A stretch of DNA of 46,568 nucleotides from Bifidobacterium breve (GTDB lineage: Bacteria > Actinomycetota > Acidimicrobiia > Acidimicrobiales > Microtrichaceae), in contig CAMDLX010000007.1 of NCBI GenBank assembly GCA_945901935.1, forward strand, positions 1 through 46,568. Direction: 5' to 3'. Below are positions 19,442 to 27,106 of this stretch, piece after piece. Each line of letters opens with the position of its first letter. Positions within the stretch are counted from its first letter, which is position 1. Below the pieces are notes generated by a model. The model was not told the DNA's origin and made no database searches. It worked only from the letters and a program-made list of their open reading frames with translations. Made by a program: the position numbers and the translations under genes.

Positions 19442-20434
19442 ATGGGGACTTGGACAGGAAAGCGAGTGCTCGTTACGGGCGGCGAGGGGTTCATCGGGAG
19501 TCACCTCGTTGACCTTCTCGTACAACAGGGTGCTCAGGTAACGGTGCTGGTGTATTACAACTCCTTCGGACGTTGGGGTTGGCTTGATACCGCATCAGAA
19601 GAGGTCCGCAACGCCATCACTATTCTCCCCGGCGATGTGCGCGATGCGCGTCGCGTTGACGAGGCCGTTGAGGGTCAAGAGGTGGTGTTCCACCTAGCGG
19701 CACTGATCGGTATTCCCTACAGCTATCACGCAGCCGAGAGCTATGTGCAGACCAACGTGACTGGGACCTTCCACGTGGCAGAGGCGTGTCGTCGACACGG
19801 AGCAAGGATGATTCACACCTCTACTTCCGAAGTGTACGGAACAGCCCTCAAGGTTCCGATCGATGAGGATCACCCACTGCAGCCACAGTCGCCGTATTCA
19901 GCCTCGAAAATTGGTGCTGACATGATGGCTCTGAGTTATTTCCATGCGCATGAATTGCCCGTGGCAGTGGTTCGCCCCTTCAACACCTATGGCCCTAGGC
20001 AGTCAACGCGAGCAGTCATTCCGACGATTTTGGCCCAGCTCTATTCTGGGGTGAAAGAACTGCATTTGGGTTCCATTTCCCCCAAGCGAGATTTCAACTA
20101 CGCGACGGATACCGCCTCTGGATTTTTGGCACTGGCAGATTGTGACGAGGCGTTGGGTCGGGCTACCAATATTGGCTCGGGTCGAGAAATCTCCATCGGT
20201 GACCTAGTGGAATTGCTCTGTGAGATCACGGGTCGTTCTGTTGAAATCACGACCGATGAAGATCGCTTGCGACCGACTGGGTCCGAAGTGGAACGTCTCC
20301 TCTGTGATCATTCACTAGCAACGCGAATCAGCGGGTGGACTCCAGAGATCTCACTCGAAGAGGGCCTGCGCAGAACAGCAGAGTGGGTGGAGTCGCATCT
20401 AGTTGAACTAGAAGCCGGCGGGTACCACATCTAG
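19442..20434 (+). CDS. LegB-like NAD-dependent nucleotide-sugar 4,6-dehydratase/epimerase
   Basis: Extended SDR of 330 residues. Seen: NAD-binding TGGEGFIGSHL, the substrate-loop stretch YYNSFGRWGWLD that marks the LegB group, FHLAALIGIPYSY, catalytic STSEVYG, and Y-x3-K in SPYSASK. LegB enzymes dehydrate a UDP-GlcNAc-type sugar at the start of legionaminic-acid-like biosynthesis. The usual later Leg enzymes are absent, so here it may feed another deoxy or amino sugar. A good gaggag-type site precedes the ATG at 19442 (gaggag 19426-19431). It converges on the glycosyltransferase gene 55 bases downstream. Confidence 0.88.
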   Translation: MGTWTGKRVLVTGGEGFIGSHLVDLLVQQGAQVTVLVYYNSFGRWGWLDTASEEVRNAITILPGDVRDARRVDEAVEGQEVVFHLAALIGIPYSYHAAESYVQTNVTGTFHVAEACRRHGARMIHTSTSEVYGTALKVPIDEDHPLQPQSPYSASKIGADMMALSYFHAHELPVAVVRPFNTYGPRQSTRAVIPTILAQLYSGVKELHLGSISPKRDFNYATDTASGFLALADCDEALGRATNIGSGREISIGDLVELLCEITGRSVEITTDEDRLRPTGSEVERLLCDHSLATRISGWTPEISLEEGLRRTAEWVESHLVELEAGGYHI

Positions 20435-20488
20435 TAAGACCCTGAAGCGGATCCGTGCTGCGGGTGCGGGAGTATTGCTACGAGAGCG

Positions 20489-21652
20489 CTACTTCAACAG
20501 AGCGGTATACATCTGCACGTAGGCCTTGCGAGTGGCTTCGATCGTAAATGCGGCATCCGCAATCTCTTGGCCTTTCTGCCCCATTCGTGCTGCGGCAGCA
20601 GGATCGTTCAGTAGTTCGGTCATAGCTGCGGCAAGGGCAGAGGGACTCTCTGGCTCGACAATCCAACCAGTCACCCCGGGTACAACGGCCTCTGAAACGG
20701 AGCCAACATCGGTTGCGATTACTGGCAATCCTGCGAGCATGGCCTCGACGATGGTGACGGGAAATCCCTCTAGGCGCGATGGCAGCACTAGGCCGTCAAA
20801 GGCCCACATCATGTCGGCAACTCGAGCTTCACCCCAAGGTGCGCTCCGGAATTCAACGCAGTCATTCAGACCAAGTTCGCTGCACAGCTTTCGAAGTGTG
20901 TTGGTTTGGTCTCCTTCGCCAATGAGCACCAGATTGCATCTGGGCTCGACCATGGCCAGAGCCTGTAACAGCAGGTCAAGGCCCTTGATGGGATCATGAC
21001 GAGCAACGGTGAGCAGGGTGAGATTCTCTGGTCGGTTCGACGCGACTCTGCCTACCGTGGGTACCCCGTGATAGATGGTTTGGATGCAGTTGGGTGCTAA
21101 TCCGGTTGACTCCTCAATCATTCTTCCCGTTCGATCCCCAACTGCAATATGCGCGCTGAGCCGCTTGCTCGTCATCCTCTTGAGGCGAGCCGAACTCGGG
21201 GACCAGACGCTCATTGGTGAGTTCTCAATCACGATTCTTTGCAGTCCAGGAATCGTGGTTGCGGCAAGAATCGCCCATTGGCAACTCGAGGCCGAGGACA
21301 AGTTGAACTGCAGCACATCTGGGCGCAGGCCTCGGAAGGTTGAGCGGTGTTTCAGTAGGCCCCGAAGGTCAGTCCGATCGGTGATAGCGCTCAAGAGAAC
21401 TGTCTCGGTGTTCGGCCGGTGCGGAGCTAGCCAGTCAAGGACTGCAGCGTTAACTCCTACCAACGTGACGCGAATCTGCTCGGGCAGAACGGACAGTACG
21501 CGAGACAGGTTCACCTCTGCGCCGCCGCGTACTGCAGCATCTGAGTACACGACTAAGTGAAAGGCTCTTAGATTGCCTGAGTCTGATTCGATCAAGTCGA
21601 AGCCCTCAGCTGCTTGGAAGAAGTCGATCGCGCAGCGTGGCCCAATCCTCAT
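20489..21652 (-). CDS. Glycosyltransferase family 4 protein
   Basis: GT-B fold glycosyltransferase of 387 residues. The N-terminal domain has RGGAEVNLSRVL; the C-terminal nucleotide-sugar domain has LTVARHDPIKGLDLLLQA, then the GT4 signature EGFPVTIVEAMLAGLPVIATDVG with its E-x7-E glutamates. The family builds cell-surface polysaccharides or glycolipids; donor and acceptor are unknown. The ATG at 21652 overlaps the nucleotidyltransferase gene by 47 bases; a TTG at 21595 would remove the overlap and fits where the fold begins, so the start is uncertain. It is the last gene of a three-gene minus-strand unit. Confidence 0.9.
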   Translation of the reverse strand: MRIGPRCAIDFFQAAEGFDLIESDSGNLRAFHLVVYSDAAVRGGAEVNLSRVLSVLPEQIRVTLVGVNAAVLDWLAPHRPNTETVLLSAITDRTDLRGLLKHRSTFRGLRPDVLQFNLSSASSCQWAILAATTIPGLQRIVIENSPMSVWSPSSARLKRMTSKRLSAHIAVGDRTGRMIEESTGLAPNCIQTIYHGVPTVGRVASNRPENLTLLTVARHDPIKGLDLLLQALAMVEPRCNLVLIGEGDQTNTLRKLCSELGLNDCVEFRSAPWGEARVADMMWAFDGLVLPSRLEGFPVTIVEAMLAGLPVIATDVGSVSEAVVPGVTGWIVEPESPSALAAAMTELLNDPAAAARMGQKGQEIADAAFTIEATRKAYVQMYTALLK

Positions 21653-22328
21653 TTGCCTGGTCGTAATCGTCGGGTCGCCCGATATCTAGCCAGTACCCGT
21701 CGAATCGATGAACGCGTGGGGGAGTGCCGGCCTTCATCAGGTCGAGCACAAGTTCGTCAAACCCAAGTGGTTCGCCTGCCGGGTAGCTCCGCAGGGTTTC
21801 TCGAGATGCCGCGTAGACGCCCATGGAGACCGAGAAATGCTCTACTGGTTTCTCTCGGAACTCGATAATGCGGTCCTCGTTTGCACCACCAATCCCGAGT
21901 ACTCCGAAATCTATTTTCACTACCCGGTCGTAGGCCGCCACGGTTAAGGGTGCATCAGAGTTCATATGGCCCGTCAGCACAGCCCGGTAGTCCAAGTCAG
22001 TCAGGACATCACCGTTCATGACAAGAAAATGCTCGGGCAGCGAATCAAGGTTGCTCACAACGGGACCCATGGTTCCCAGAGGTACATCTTCAGGCCAGTA
22101 CTCAATGGAGAGGTTCCACTGGCTTCCGTCTGCGCAGTAAGCCCGAATGAGTTGGCCGAGGTGACCAATTGCGATGGTGACCGAGGTGAATCCATGCGCC
22201 TTCAATTGGCGCAGGACGATTTCGATAATGGCGAATTCATCGCCGATCGGCACGAGCGGTTTGGGGAAAGCTGTTGTATAGGGGCGGAGGCGCACTCCAC
22301 GCCCACCCGCCAAGATCACCGCATGCAT
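21606..22328 (-). CDS. Sugar-phosphate nucleotidyltransferase
   Basis: Activates a sugar 1-phosphate with an NTP. The 240-residue protein opens with MHAVILAGGRGVRLRPYT and FPKPLVPIGD, the pyrophosphorylase signature. It has the metal-binding MNGDVL and the C-terminal YWLDIGRPDDYDQA typical of the short GlmU/RmlA-like class without a beta-helix. This class often sits with LegB-like or heptose genes. The start at ATG 22328 is set by the signature; a longer frame to 22406 runs into the upstream gene. TAGGCT lies seven bases before this ATG. Probably supplies NDP-sugar to the neighbouring enzymes. Confidence 0.92.
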   Translation of the reverse strand: MHAVILAGGRGVRLRPYTTAFPKPLVPIGDEFAIIEIVLRQLKAHGFTSVTIAIGHLGQLIRAYCADGSQWNLSIEYWPEDVPLGTMGPVVSNLDSLPEHFLVMNGDVLTDLDYRAVLTGHMNSDAPLTVAAYDRVVKIDFGVLGIGGANEDRIIEFREKPVEHFSVSMGVYAASRETLRSYPAGEPLGFDELVLDLMKAGTPPRVHRFDGYWLDIGRPDDYDQANEDWATLRDRLLPSS

Positions 22329-22335
22329 AAAAAAC

Positions 22336-22341
22336 AGCCTA
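22336..22341 (-). promoter_or_regulatory. Predicted -10 element (TAGGCT) for the nucleotidyltransferase gene
   Basis: Minus-strand TAGGCT, then seven bases (gtttttt), then ATG 22328. Its TAG is the stop codon of the upstream epimerase gene. The same hexamer and gap precede pspA. The T-run in the gap could alternatively reflect a slippery leader. Confidence 0.4.
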
Positions 22342-23235
22342 CCTGTTGGCCGGCGAACCCCCACCGGAGGGAGTCGCTGATTCTCCTCTGACGACCCGAA
22401 CTGCAAGCGAGTTCAAGGTCATGGCTGGCACCCAACCAATGGTCTGCTCAAGGAGCGTGGGGTCGCCAACCACAGTTTCTATTCCGGGCTTATCTAGTGA
22501 GTTCACCGTGGCAGCAATCCCGAGTTCAGCTGCGATGGATTCAGCGATTGCCCCGTAGCCCAGTCCAGTTCCTGAGCACAGGTTGAGCAGCGCTGGGAGT
22601 TCGACTGCTGCAGCAATATCGACCAAGGCTCGTGCCACATCCTCGATCATGACAAAGTCGCGTGTTGTGGGTGGCCACCAGACATCGATGCTTCCCCCAG
22701 AAGGGCCAAGAGCCTGCAGATCGGTGAGCCATTGGTGAATCGGCGACACTGCTGGGATGGGGAAGCCGACAATGTTGAACACTCTGACAACGCAGGCATC
22801 CAGCCCCTCACTGCGTGCAAGAAGCACGGCTTCAGTGCCAGTGGCCTTGCTCTGTGCGTAGGGGCCGACTGCTCGTTGGGGACTTCTCTCGCTCACTAGG
22901 TCCTCGGTATGTGGATCCCCATATTCAGCAGCAGAGCCGACGTGGATGAGTCGAACGCCGGTGCCAACTAGAGCCGTGCAAAGCCAGATAGCAAACTCCG
23001 CGTTTGCCTCGGCTAGTTCGGCATCCGTTCCCCTGAGTCGCCCACATGCATTGATGACGGTGGTCGTATTTTTCTGGGCGAGCAACTCCCGCAGAGCGTA
23101 GACAGCACTGCTATCGCGATTGCAAAGAACGGGATGCAATGGCGGGTCGATCACGCTCACTGCATAGGAGTTCGCGGCAGCTCGTGCTGTTGCTCTACCC
23201 ACCCAGCCGTCACCGAGGACCAAGAGGTGAGACAT
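22339..23235 (-). CDS. NAD-dependent epimerase/dehydratase family protein
   Basis: Extended SDR of 298 residues. The N-terminal nucleotide loop is degenerate (VLGDGWVGRATA instead of GxxGxxG with the usual TGATGFIG), followed by VINACGRLRGTD, VGSAAEYGDP and the catalytic Y-x3-K in GPYAQSKATG. The region TTRDFVMIEDVARAL is typical of sugar epimerases. Substrate unknown; the gene heads the group with the nucleotidyltransferase and glycosyltransferase. CAGAAT sits six bases before the ATG at 23235, one base from the leaderless pattern. Confidence 0.85.
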   Translation of the reverse strand: MSHLLVLGDGWVGRATARAAANSYAVSVIDPPLHPVLCNRDSSAVYALRELLAQKNTTTVINACGRLRGTDAELAEANAEFAIWLCTALVGTGVRLIHVGSAAEYGDPHTEDLVSERSPQRAVGPYAQSKATGTEAVLLARSEGLDACVVRVFNIVGFPIPAVSPIHQWLTDLQALGPSGGSIDVWWPPTTRDFVMIEDVARALVDIAAAVELPALLNLCSGTGLGYGAIAESIAAELGIAATVNSLDKPGIETVVGDPTLLEQTIGWVPAMTLNSLAVRVVRGESATPSGGGSPANR

Positions 23236-23371
23236 CTCTGCATTCTGTCATCTGGATGCAGATGGAGGGGAGATCGACCCAAGATCCGGTGTAGCAACGA
23301 AAAAAATTTTGGCACGCCTAGACCATGAGATGTCATGATGTAGAAGTCGGGCTTGAGGCGAGGAAGGGCTC

Positions 23372-23992
23372 ATGAAGAAGATTCTGATTGCCATGACTCT
23401 CACTCTTGGGCTCGGCCTGAGCAGTTTCGCGTGCTCAGCGGCAGCGCCGGGCGGTAGTACCTTCTCACCGGGTTCGCCCGCTGCGGATATCTGGATTGCT
23501 GGTGATTCAGTTGCTGGTGGAGTTCACTACTACCTGCGAACTCCCGGAATCTATAACGCTGCTAAGGGCGGCAACGGGTTCTTGCATCAACTTGAGGGAA
23601 CGATCCCTACGTACGCTTTGGAGCGACTGGCCTTGCCGGCCGCCATTGACGGCCCTAGCTACATGATTGTTCAGGGGACGGTGACTGACTATCAACTCAA
23701 GTTCGAAGAGGTCACCGCAACCATGGCGGCATTCGAAGCGGAACTCTCGGCTCGCGGAATTGTGGTGATCTGGCTGACCACACCCGTTGGAAACTACCCG
23801 GCTATGCCGCAGTGGCTTGAGCGAACAAACGGATGGATGCTCCAACGGCAGTACGTGATGGATTGCAACACTGCCACCGTCAGATACGCAGGGTTCCCTG
23901 ACCAGATTCACCCAAGTCGAGAAGGATTTCGCGCCTACGCCGACTGCATTGACACCAAACTCGCCGAAACCATTGCACAAATAGAGAACTAA
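23372..23992 (+). CDS. Exported SGNH-hydrolase-like protein
   Basis: 206-residue secreted protein. A Lys-rich start and hydrophobic stretch (residues 4-20) form a signal peptide; Cys21 follows FA, which is not a good lipobox, so cleavage by signal peptidase I is as likely as lipidation. Seen: block I GDSVAGG (Ser46), GGNGF as the Gly/Asn block, and DQIHPS near the C-terminus as the Asp-x-x-His block. The family includes carbohydrate and peptidoglycan O-acetyl esterases, which suits the surface-sugar neighbourhood. The ATG at 23372 has gaggaagg (23359-23366) upstream. It points away from the epimerase gene. Confidence 0.85.
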   Translation: MKKILIAMTLTLGLGLSSFACSAAAPGGSTFSPGSPAADIWIAGDSVAGGVHYYLRTPGIYNAAKGGNGFLHQLEGTIPTYALERLALPAAIDGPSYMIVQGTVTDYQLKFEEVTATMAAFEAELSARGIVVIWLTTPVGNYPAMPQWLERTNGWMLQRQYVMDCNTATVRYAGFPDQIHPSREGFRAYADCIDTKLAETIAQIEN

Positions 23993-24027
23993 CTCACCCC
24001 AGTGTGTGCTGCCTGAGCGCAGTTCCG

Positions 24028-24771
24028 TCACGCATGCGGATTGTGGATGCGATACCAAGATGCGTCAACGATGCGACCATCGGGAAGTTCGTTTTCGCAG
24101 GTATCAAACAAGTCTGCGCCAGCAGCTAGATAGCAGCGCTGCATTGAGGTGTTCTCGGCTGTTGTGCCAAGCGTGAGAACCGCAACGTTGCTTTGCCAGC
24201 ACATCTCTGCGGCGATACGAATTGCTGCGGGGCCGATTCCTCTGCCTCTTGCTCCTGGGGCCATCCAAAGACCTAAACCCGCCTCGGCAGCTTGGCTAGG
24301 AGTGCGGGTGAGCGAGACCACCCCGAGGACCTGATCCTCTTTACCGGGTTCGGTCACCATGATGAATCCACGCTGGGCCATCAGCAGCGGATCACGACTC
24401 ATGCTTGCGATTCCTTCGACATCTTGTTCTGACCAACCCATGGCGCGGATGACTTCCTCGTCGATGGTGTTGGCTACTGCGTCGGCTTCTACATCGGCGA
24501 GGTTCATGTGCCGCAGGACTACTTGATCGGTCCTCCACGAACCCAAGTCCACCTCTGGGCCAGCTAGCGATTGAATTTCGGGGCGCTGTTTGAGTGCCCG
24601 AGTAGCAAGCAGAATGCCGATCGCACCGCCGATGCCTAGGGCAACCGGAAGCGGCCACTTCGCTGACCAGGACAACAGCGCCCCGATCAGAGCGCCGATT
24701 CCTCCGAACGCAAGGCATAACAGCAACCAACCGGTGGGAGATTTCTGAGCCCTCGCAACGATCTGGTTCAC
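24028..24771 (-). CDS. Membrane-anchored GNAT acetyltransferase
   Basis: 247 residues: two hydrophobic segments (about 15-34 and 42-58), a short linker, then a GNAT domain (about 78-240) with the acetyl-CoA loop ARGRGIGPAAIRIA and the following TLGTTAENTSMQRCYLAAGA strand-helix typical of ribosomal-protein (RimJ/RimL-like) N-acetyltransferases. Most GNATs are soluble, so the membrane hairpin is the notable part. The GTG start at 24771 has a ggag about seven bases upstream. Substrate unknown. Confidence 0.85.
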   Translation of the reverse strand: MNQIVARAQKSPTGWLLLCLAFGGIGALIGALLSWSAKWPLPVALGIGGAIGILLATRALKQRPEIQSLAGPEVDLGSWRTDQVVLRHMNLADVEADAVANTIDEEVIRAMGWSEQDVEGIASMSRDPLLMAQRGFIMVTEPGKEDQVLGVVSLTRTPSQAAEAGLGLWMAPGARGRGIGPAAIRIAAEMCWQSNVAVLTLGTTAENTSMQRCYLAAGADLFDTCENELPDGRIVDASWYRIHNPHA

Positions 24772-24801
24772 AGTCTTGCTCCGCTGTTTGCTGCGCTCGC
24801 A

Positions 24802-24823
24802 CCCGCTCCACGAGGGAGGCGGG
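24802..24823 (-). terminator. Hairpin downstream of tRNA-Gly
   Basis: On the minus strand cccgcctcc pairs with ggagcggg around a five-base loop, with one bulged base. It starts 14 bases after the 3' end of the tRNA-Gly gene. No T-run follows. It lies in the start region of the GNAT gene, so it might instead separate the tRNA transcript from it. Confidence 0.45.
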
Positions 24824-24836
24824 AGTTGAGGTTGAG

Positions 24837-24907
24837 AGCGGGTGAAGGGAATCGAACCCTCGTCAACAGGTTGGAAACCTGTGGCTCTACCATTGAGCTA
24901 CACCCGC
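24837..24907 (-). tRNA. tRNA-Gly (anticodon TCC)
   Basis: The minus strand folds as a 71-base cloverleaf. The acceptor stem is gcgggtg/cacccgc and the D arm contains the AGCTCAATGGTAGAG pattern. The five-pair anticodon stem ACAGG/CCTGT encloses TTTCCAA with TCC in the middle, and the T arm has GGTTCGATTCC. CCA is not encoded. It stands alone between the GNAT and DUF6325 genes. Confidence 0.96.
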
Positions 24908-25019
24908 AGTACCACTACAGATGAAGATACAAGATCTTCACGGCTCTAGTGACGCCAAGAAGGTAGCAGCAGCGCCGCATCAGCGTGCACTCTCGCCAAA
25001 AATGTCACTGCTGCAGTGG

Positions 25020-25025
25020 TAGGTT
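25020..25025 (+). promoter_or_regulatory. Predicted -10 element (TAGGTT) for the DUF6325 unit
   Basis: TAGGTT ends six bases (gtggac) before an ATG at 25032 that opens a 14-codon reading frame upstream of the DUF6325 gene. This is the same spacing as at predicted leaderless genes, placing the RNA 5' end at the small frame's start codon. Confidence 0.45.
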
Positions 25026-25031
25026 GTGGAC

Positions 25032-25076
25032 ATGTTTGGCGTCATTGTGGCGCTCAGCCACAACTCACGGAGGTAG
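25032..25076 (+). CDS. Putative 14-residue leaderless upstream ORF before the DUF6325 gene
   Basis: ATG 25032 to TAG 25074 encodes MFGVIVALSHNSRR. Its last codons (cgg agg tag) contain the GGAGGT Shine-Dalgarno sequence (25069-25074) of the next gene, whose ATG lies seven bases past the stop. A ribosome finishing the small frame would sit on that site, so coupling or attenuation is plausible. The peptide has no run of a single amino acid that would suggest classical attenuation. Support is positional only. Confidence 0.4.
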   Translation: MFGVIVALSHNSRR

Positions 25077-25083
25077 TTTCAAC

Positions 25084-25509
25084 ATGATCGCACCGGTGGA
25101 ATACATGATCGTCGGATTCGACGGCAATCACTTCAATGGAGAGATCGTTCCGGCAATCGTCGATCTTGCAGAGGCTGGCCTGATCAAAGTGCTCGATATT
25201 GTCTTCATCCTCAAGGATGGCAACGGCGATGTCACTGCAATTGAGTTTGATGACTTAGAAGAACTTGAACCCTTTCAGGACCTCACCGGTGGTCACCCCG
25301 GTCTGTTAAGTGAAGAGGATCTCTTCCTTGCCGCCGAGGTGCTCGAGCCCAACACCTCTGCAGCATTCTTTGTCTGGGAAGATTTGTGGGCAGCGAATTT
25401 TGCCAAAGCGATCCTTGAGTCCGGTGGCACCATGTTGAAGGGGGAGCGGATTCCTCATCAGGTGGTCGTCGAAGCGCTCGAGTTTGATGCCCAAAGATCA
25501 GACGGCTGA
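25084..25509 (+). CDS. DUF6325 family protein
   Basis: 141-residue soluble acidic protein. It opens with APVEYMIVGFDGNHFNGEIVPAI and contains LIKVLDIVFILKDGNGDV, LLSEEDLFLAAEVLEPNTSAA and VWEDLWAANFAKAI, a set I recognise as DUF6325, an actinobacterial family of unknown function. The ATG at 25084 is set by GGAGGT at 25069-25074; a longer in-frame opening from 24985 has no similarity. The SHOCT protein gene follows 102 bases downstream, an association I recall for this family. Function unknown; a membrane-stress or adaptor role is only a guess. Confidence 0.88.
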   Translation: MIAPVEYMIVGFDGNHFNGEIVPAIVDLAEAGLIKVLDIVFILKDGNGDVTAIEFDDLEELEPFQDLTGGHPGLLSEEDLFLAAEVLEPNTSAAFFVWEDLWAANFAKAILESGGTMLKGERIPHQVVVEALEFDAQRSDG

Positions 25510-25611
25510 CATCAGCTTTCTGGTTCATTTTGTCTAATGGATAGTGAAGTCATAACTGAAACCAACCCAGCTGCCTGCAACTAGGTAGCTGCAAATCAAG
25601 GAGTGTGAGAT

Positions 25612-25911
25612 ATGCGTGGAGGAATGAGAAGAGGACGGCCAGGCTTAGTGGGAACAGTTGCCCGCACAGCAGTAATCGCCGGAACTGCAACCGCAGTAGC
25701 GGGTGGAGTTCGCAATCACCAGAACGAAAAAGCCGAGCAGGCACAGCAAGCTCAGCAGCCACAAGAAGCACCTGTTGCACCTGCACCAGAGGCACCCGCA
25801 GCAATCGAGGGTGACACCATTACGCAGCTGAAGCAGCTTGCAGAGCTAAAAGATCAGGGAATCCTGACTCAAGCCGAGTTTGATGCTCAAAAAGCAAAGC
25901 TACTGGCCTAG
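25612..25911 (+). CDS. SHOCT domain protein
   Basis: 99 residues. A basic N-terminus (MRGGMRRGRPG) is followed by a moderately hydrophobic Ala/Val/Gly stretch (about residues 12-32), a Gln/Ala/Pro-rich linker (about 38-65), and a C-terminal SHOCT module (about 70-98) with LKQLAELKDQGILTQAEFDAQKAKLL. SHOCT is a short helical oligomerisation domain. The AAGGAG at 25598-25603 fits the ATG at 25612. The DUF6325 gene is immediately upstream and probably in the same unit. Confidence 0.9.
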   Translation: MRGGMRRGRPGLVGTVARTAVIAGTATAVAGGVRNHQNEKAEQAQQAQQPQEAPVAPAPEAPAAIEGDTITQLKQLAELKDQGILTQAEFDAQKAKLLA

Positions 25912-25928
25912 GTCAGCACTTCGACTGG

Positions 25929-26828
25929 TCAAGGGGCGAGGGTGCGGCTGCCTAATTGGGCAGCCCACTCTTCGTCTGTGACAGTCGCTGGTTCAGTAGT
26001 TGAAATGAAGTCGAGCAGGACCTCCGCAAAATGCGCAGGTTCTTCATCTTGTGGGAAGTGTCCTGAACCCTCAAAGATCTCTAGCCGACTACCTGGGATT
26101 GCTGTGTGCGTGTCGTACGCATGGGAGACCGGAATAATTGGGTCCTTGTCTCCCCAAACGATCAACGTGGGCAACGTCGAGGCTAGGTAGAGCTTGTCTG
26201 CAGCGCTCACTCGTTGGCCTTTGTGATCCACCACTGATTTAAGTGTGTGCAAGAAGGCGCTTCTGGTATCGGGGTCGATGAGGGAGCAGTAACTGCGCCA
26301 CATCTCAAGCGCCGATGGGGCGGGGGTCAACCCGAATTTGCCGAAAATCCCAACAGCTGCGTTCACAGCATCTCGGTAGATGGGTTGAAAGGCCAGAGGG
26401 AGCAGCAGATCGACCCCTGGAAGCGTGAGACCGCGAAGCAAGGGCATGACTTCTTCGCCGAGTCCACCGGCGCAGACCAGAGCTAGGCGTTCGCAGCGCT
26501 CCGGGTATTGGTAACAAAACTGCAGCGCTATTCCGCCGCCGAGGGATTGGCCGACGACGCTGACACGTTGATGACCAAGGGTGCTGAGCAGGTCTCTCAA
26601 CATGCTCGCCTGCGCCCCGAGTGAGTAATCGCCTCGTGGTTTATCTGATCTGCCGTGGCCGGGCAGGTCCGGAGCCAAGTAGGTAACCTCAGCAGAGATC
26701 AGGGGAAGAATTGGTTTCCACATGGAGGAACTGCCTGCCATACCGTGGATGAGCAACACCACGGGACCCTCTCCGCCAGTGCGGTATGCAATTTCGTGGC
26801 CATGAACGTTCACGGTTTCGAGCGCCAT
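25929..26828 (-). CDS. Alpha/beta hydrolase
   Basis: 299-residue alpha/beta-fold hydrolase. Seen: oxyanion-hole HGMAGS, nucleophile elbow GQSLGGG (Ser95), acid residue in VWGDKDPIIP (about Asp227/229), and catalytic His257 in EGSGHFPQDEEP. The layout matches esterase/epoxide-hydrolase-like enzymes; substrate unknown. The minus-strand AGGAGG five bases before the ATG at 26828 is one of the best ribosome-binding sites here. It converges on the SHOCT gene with 17 bases between stops. Confidence 0.9.
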   Translation of the reverse strand: MALETVNVHGHEIAYRTGGEGPVVLLIHGMAGSSSMWKPILPLISAEVTYLAPDLPGHGRSDKPRGDYSLGAQASMLRDLLSTLGHQRVSVVGQSLGGGIALQFCYQYPERCERLALVCAGGLGEEVMPLLRGLTLPGVDLLLPLAFQPIYRDAVNAAVGIFGKFGLTPAPSALEMWRSYCSLIDPDTRSAFLHTLKSVVDHKGQRVSAADKLYLASTLPTLIVWGDKDPIIPVSHAYDTHTAIPGSRLEIFEGSGHFPQDEEPAHFAEVLLDFISTTEPATVTDEEWAAQLGSRTLAP

Positions 26829-26936
26829 CTAGCCCTCCTATTCCTAGTAACCCAGCCTAGGCCTCTGAGGCGACTTGGGCGATAGCTTCGCCGAGAAATC
26901 CAACTCCTAGAAGGCCTCGGAGTAGAAGAAATATGG

Positions 26937-27010
26937 TCGGGACGGAGAGATTTGAACTCTCGACCCCCTGCTCCCAAAGCAGGTGCGCTACCAAGCTGCG
27001 CCACGTCCCG
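26937..27010 (-). tRNA. tRNA-Pro (anticodon TGG)
   Basis: The minus strand gives a 74-base cloverleaf. The acceptor stem is cgggacg/cgtcccg and the D arm is GGCGCAGCTTGGTAGCGC. The anticodon stem CCTGC/GCAGG encloses TTTGGGA with TGG central, and the T arm has GAGAGTTCAAATCTCTC. The discriminator is A and CCA is not encoded. It sits alone, upstream of and divergent from tig. Confidence 0.96.
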
Positions 27011-27090
27011 TCCCCTCACCTTACAGCTTGAGCGCGAGGCCAAAGATTCCTGTGTGCATGGCTGATGTCAGAACAGTGCAGCGGAGGCAC

Positions 27091-27096
27091 TACGAT
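27091..27096 (+). promoter_or_regulatory. Predicted -10 element (TACGAT) upstream of tig
   Basis: TACGAT lies ten bases before ATG 27107, with the gap tccacaccctg-like and beginning in the hexamer's last T. The same arrangement (TAGAGT, ten bases, shared TCCACACC word) precedes rplU. This would give a 5' leader of only a few bases. No Shine-Dalgarno sequence is close enough to the ATG. Confidence 0.4.
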
Positions 27097-27106
27097 CCAC
27101 ACCCTG

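Noticed and set aside
25537-25584. 15-codon frame before the SHOCT gene
   Set aside because: No TANNNT at the leaderless spacing and no Shine-Dalgarno sequence; the SHOCT gene has its own good site, so chance is more likely.
27065-27106. Longer tig start
   Set aside because: The added 14 residues have no trigger-factor similarity; ATG 27107 gives the expected N-terminus.
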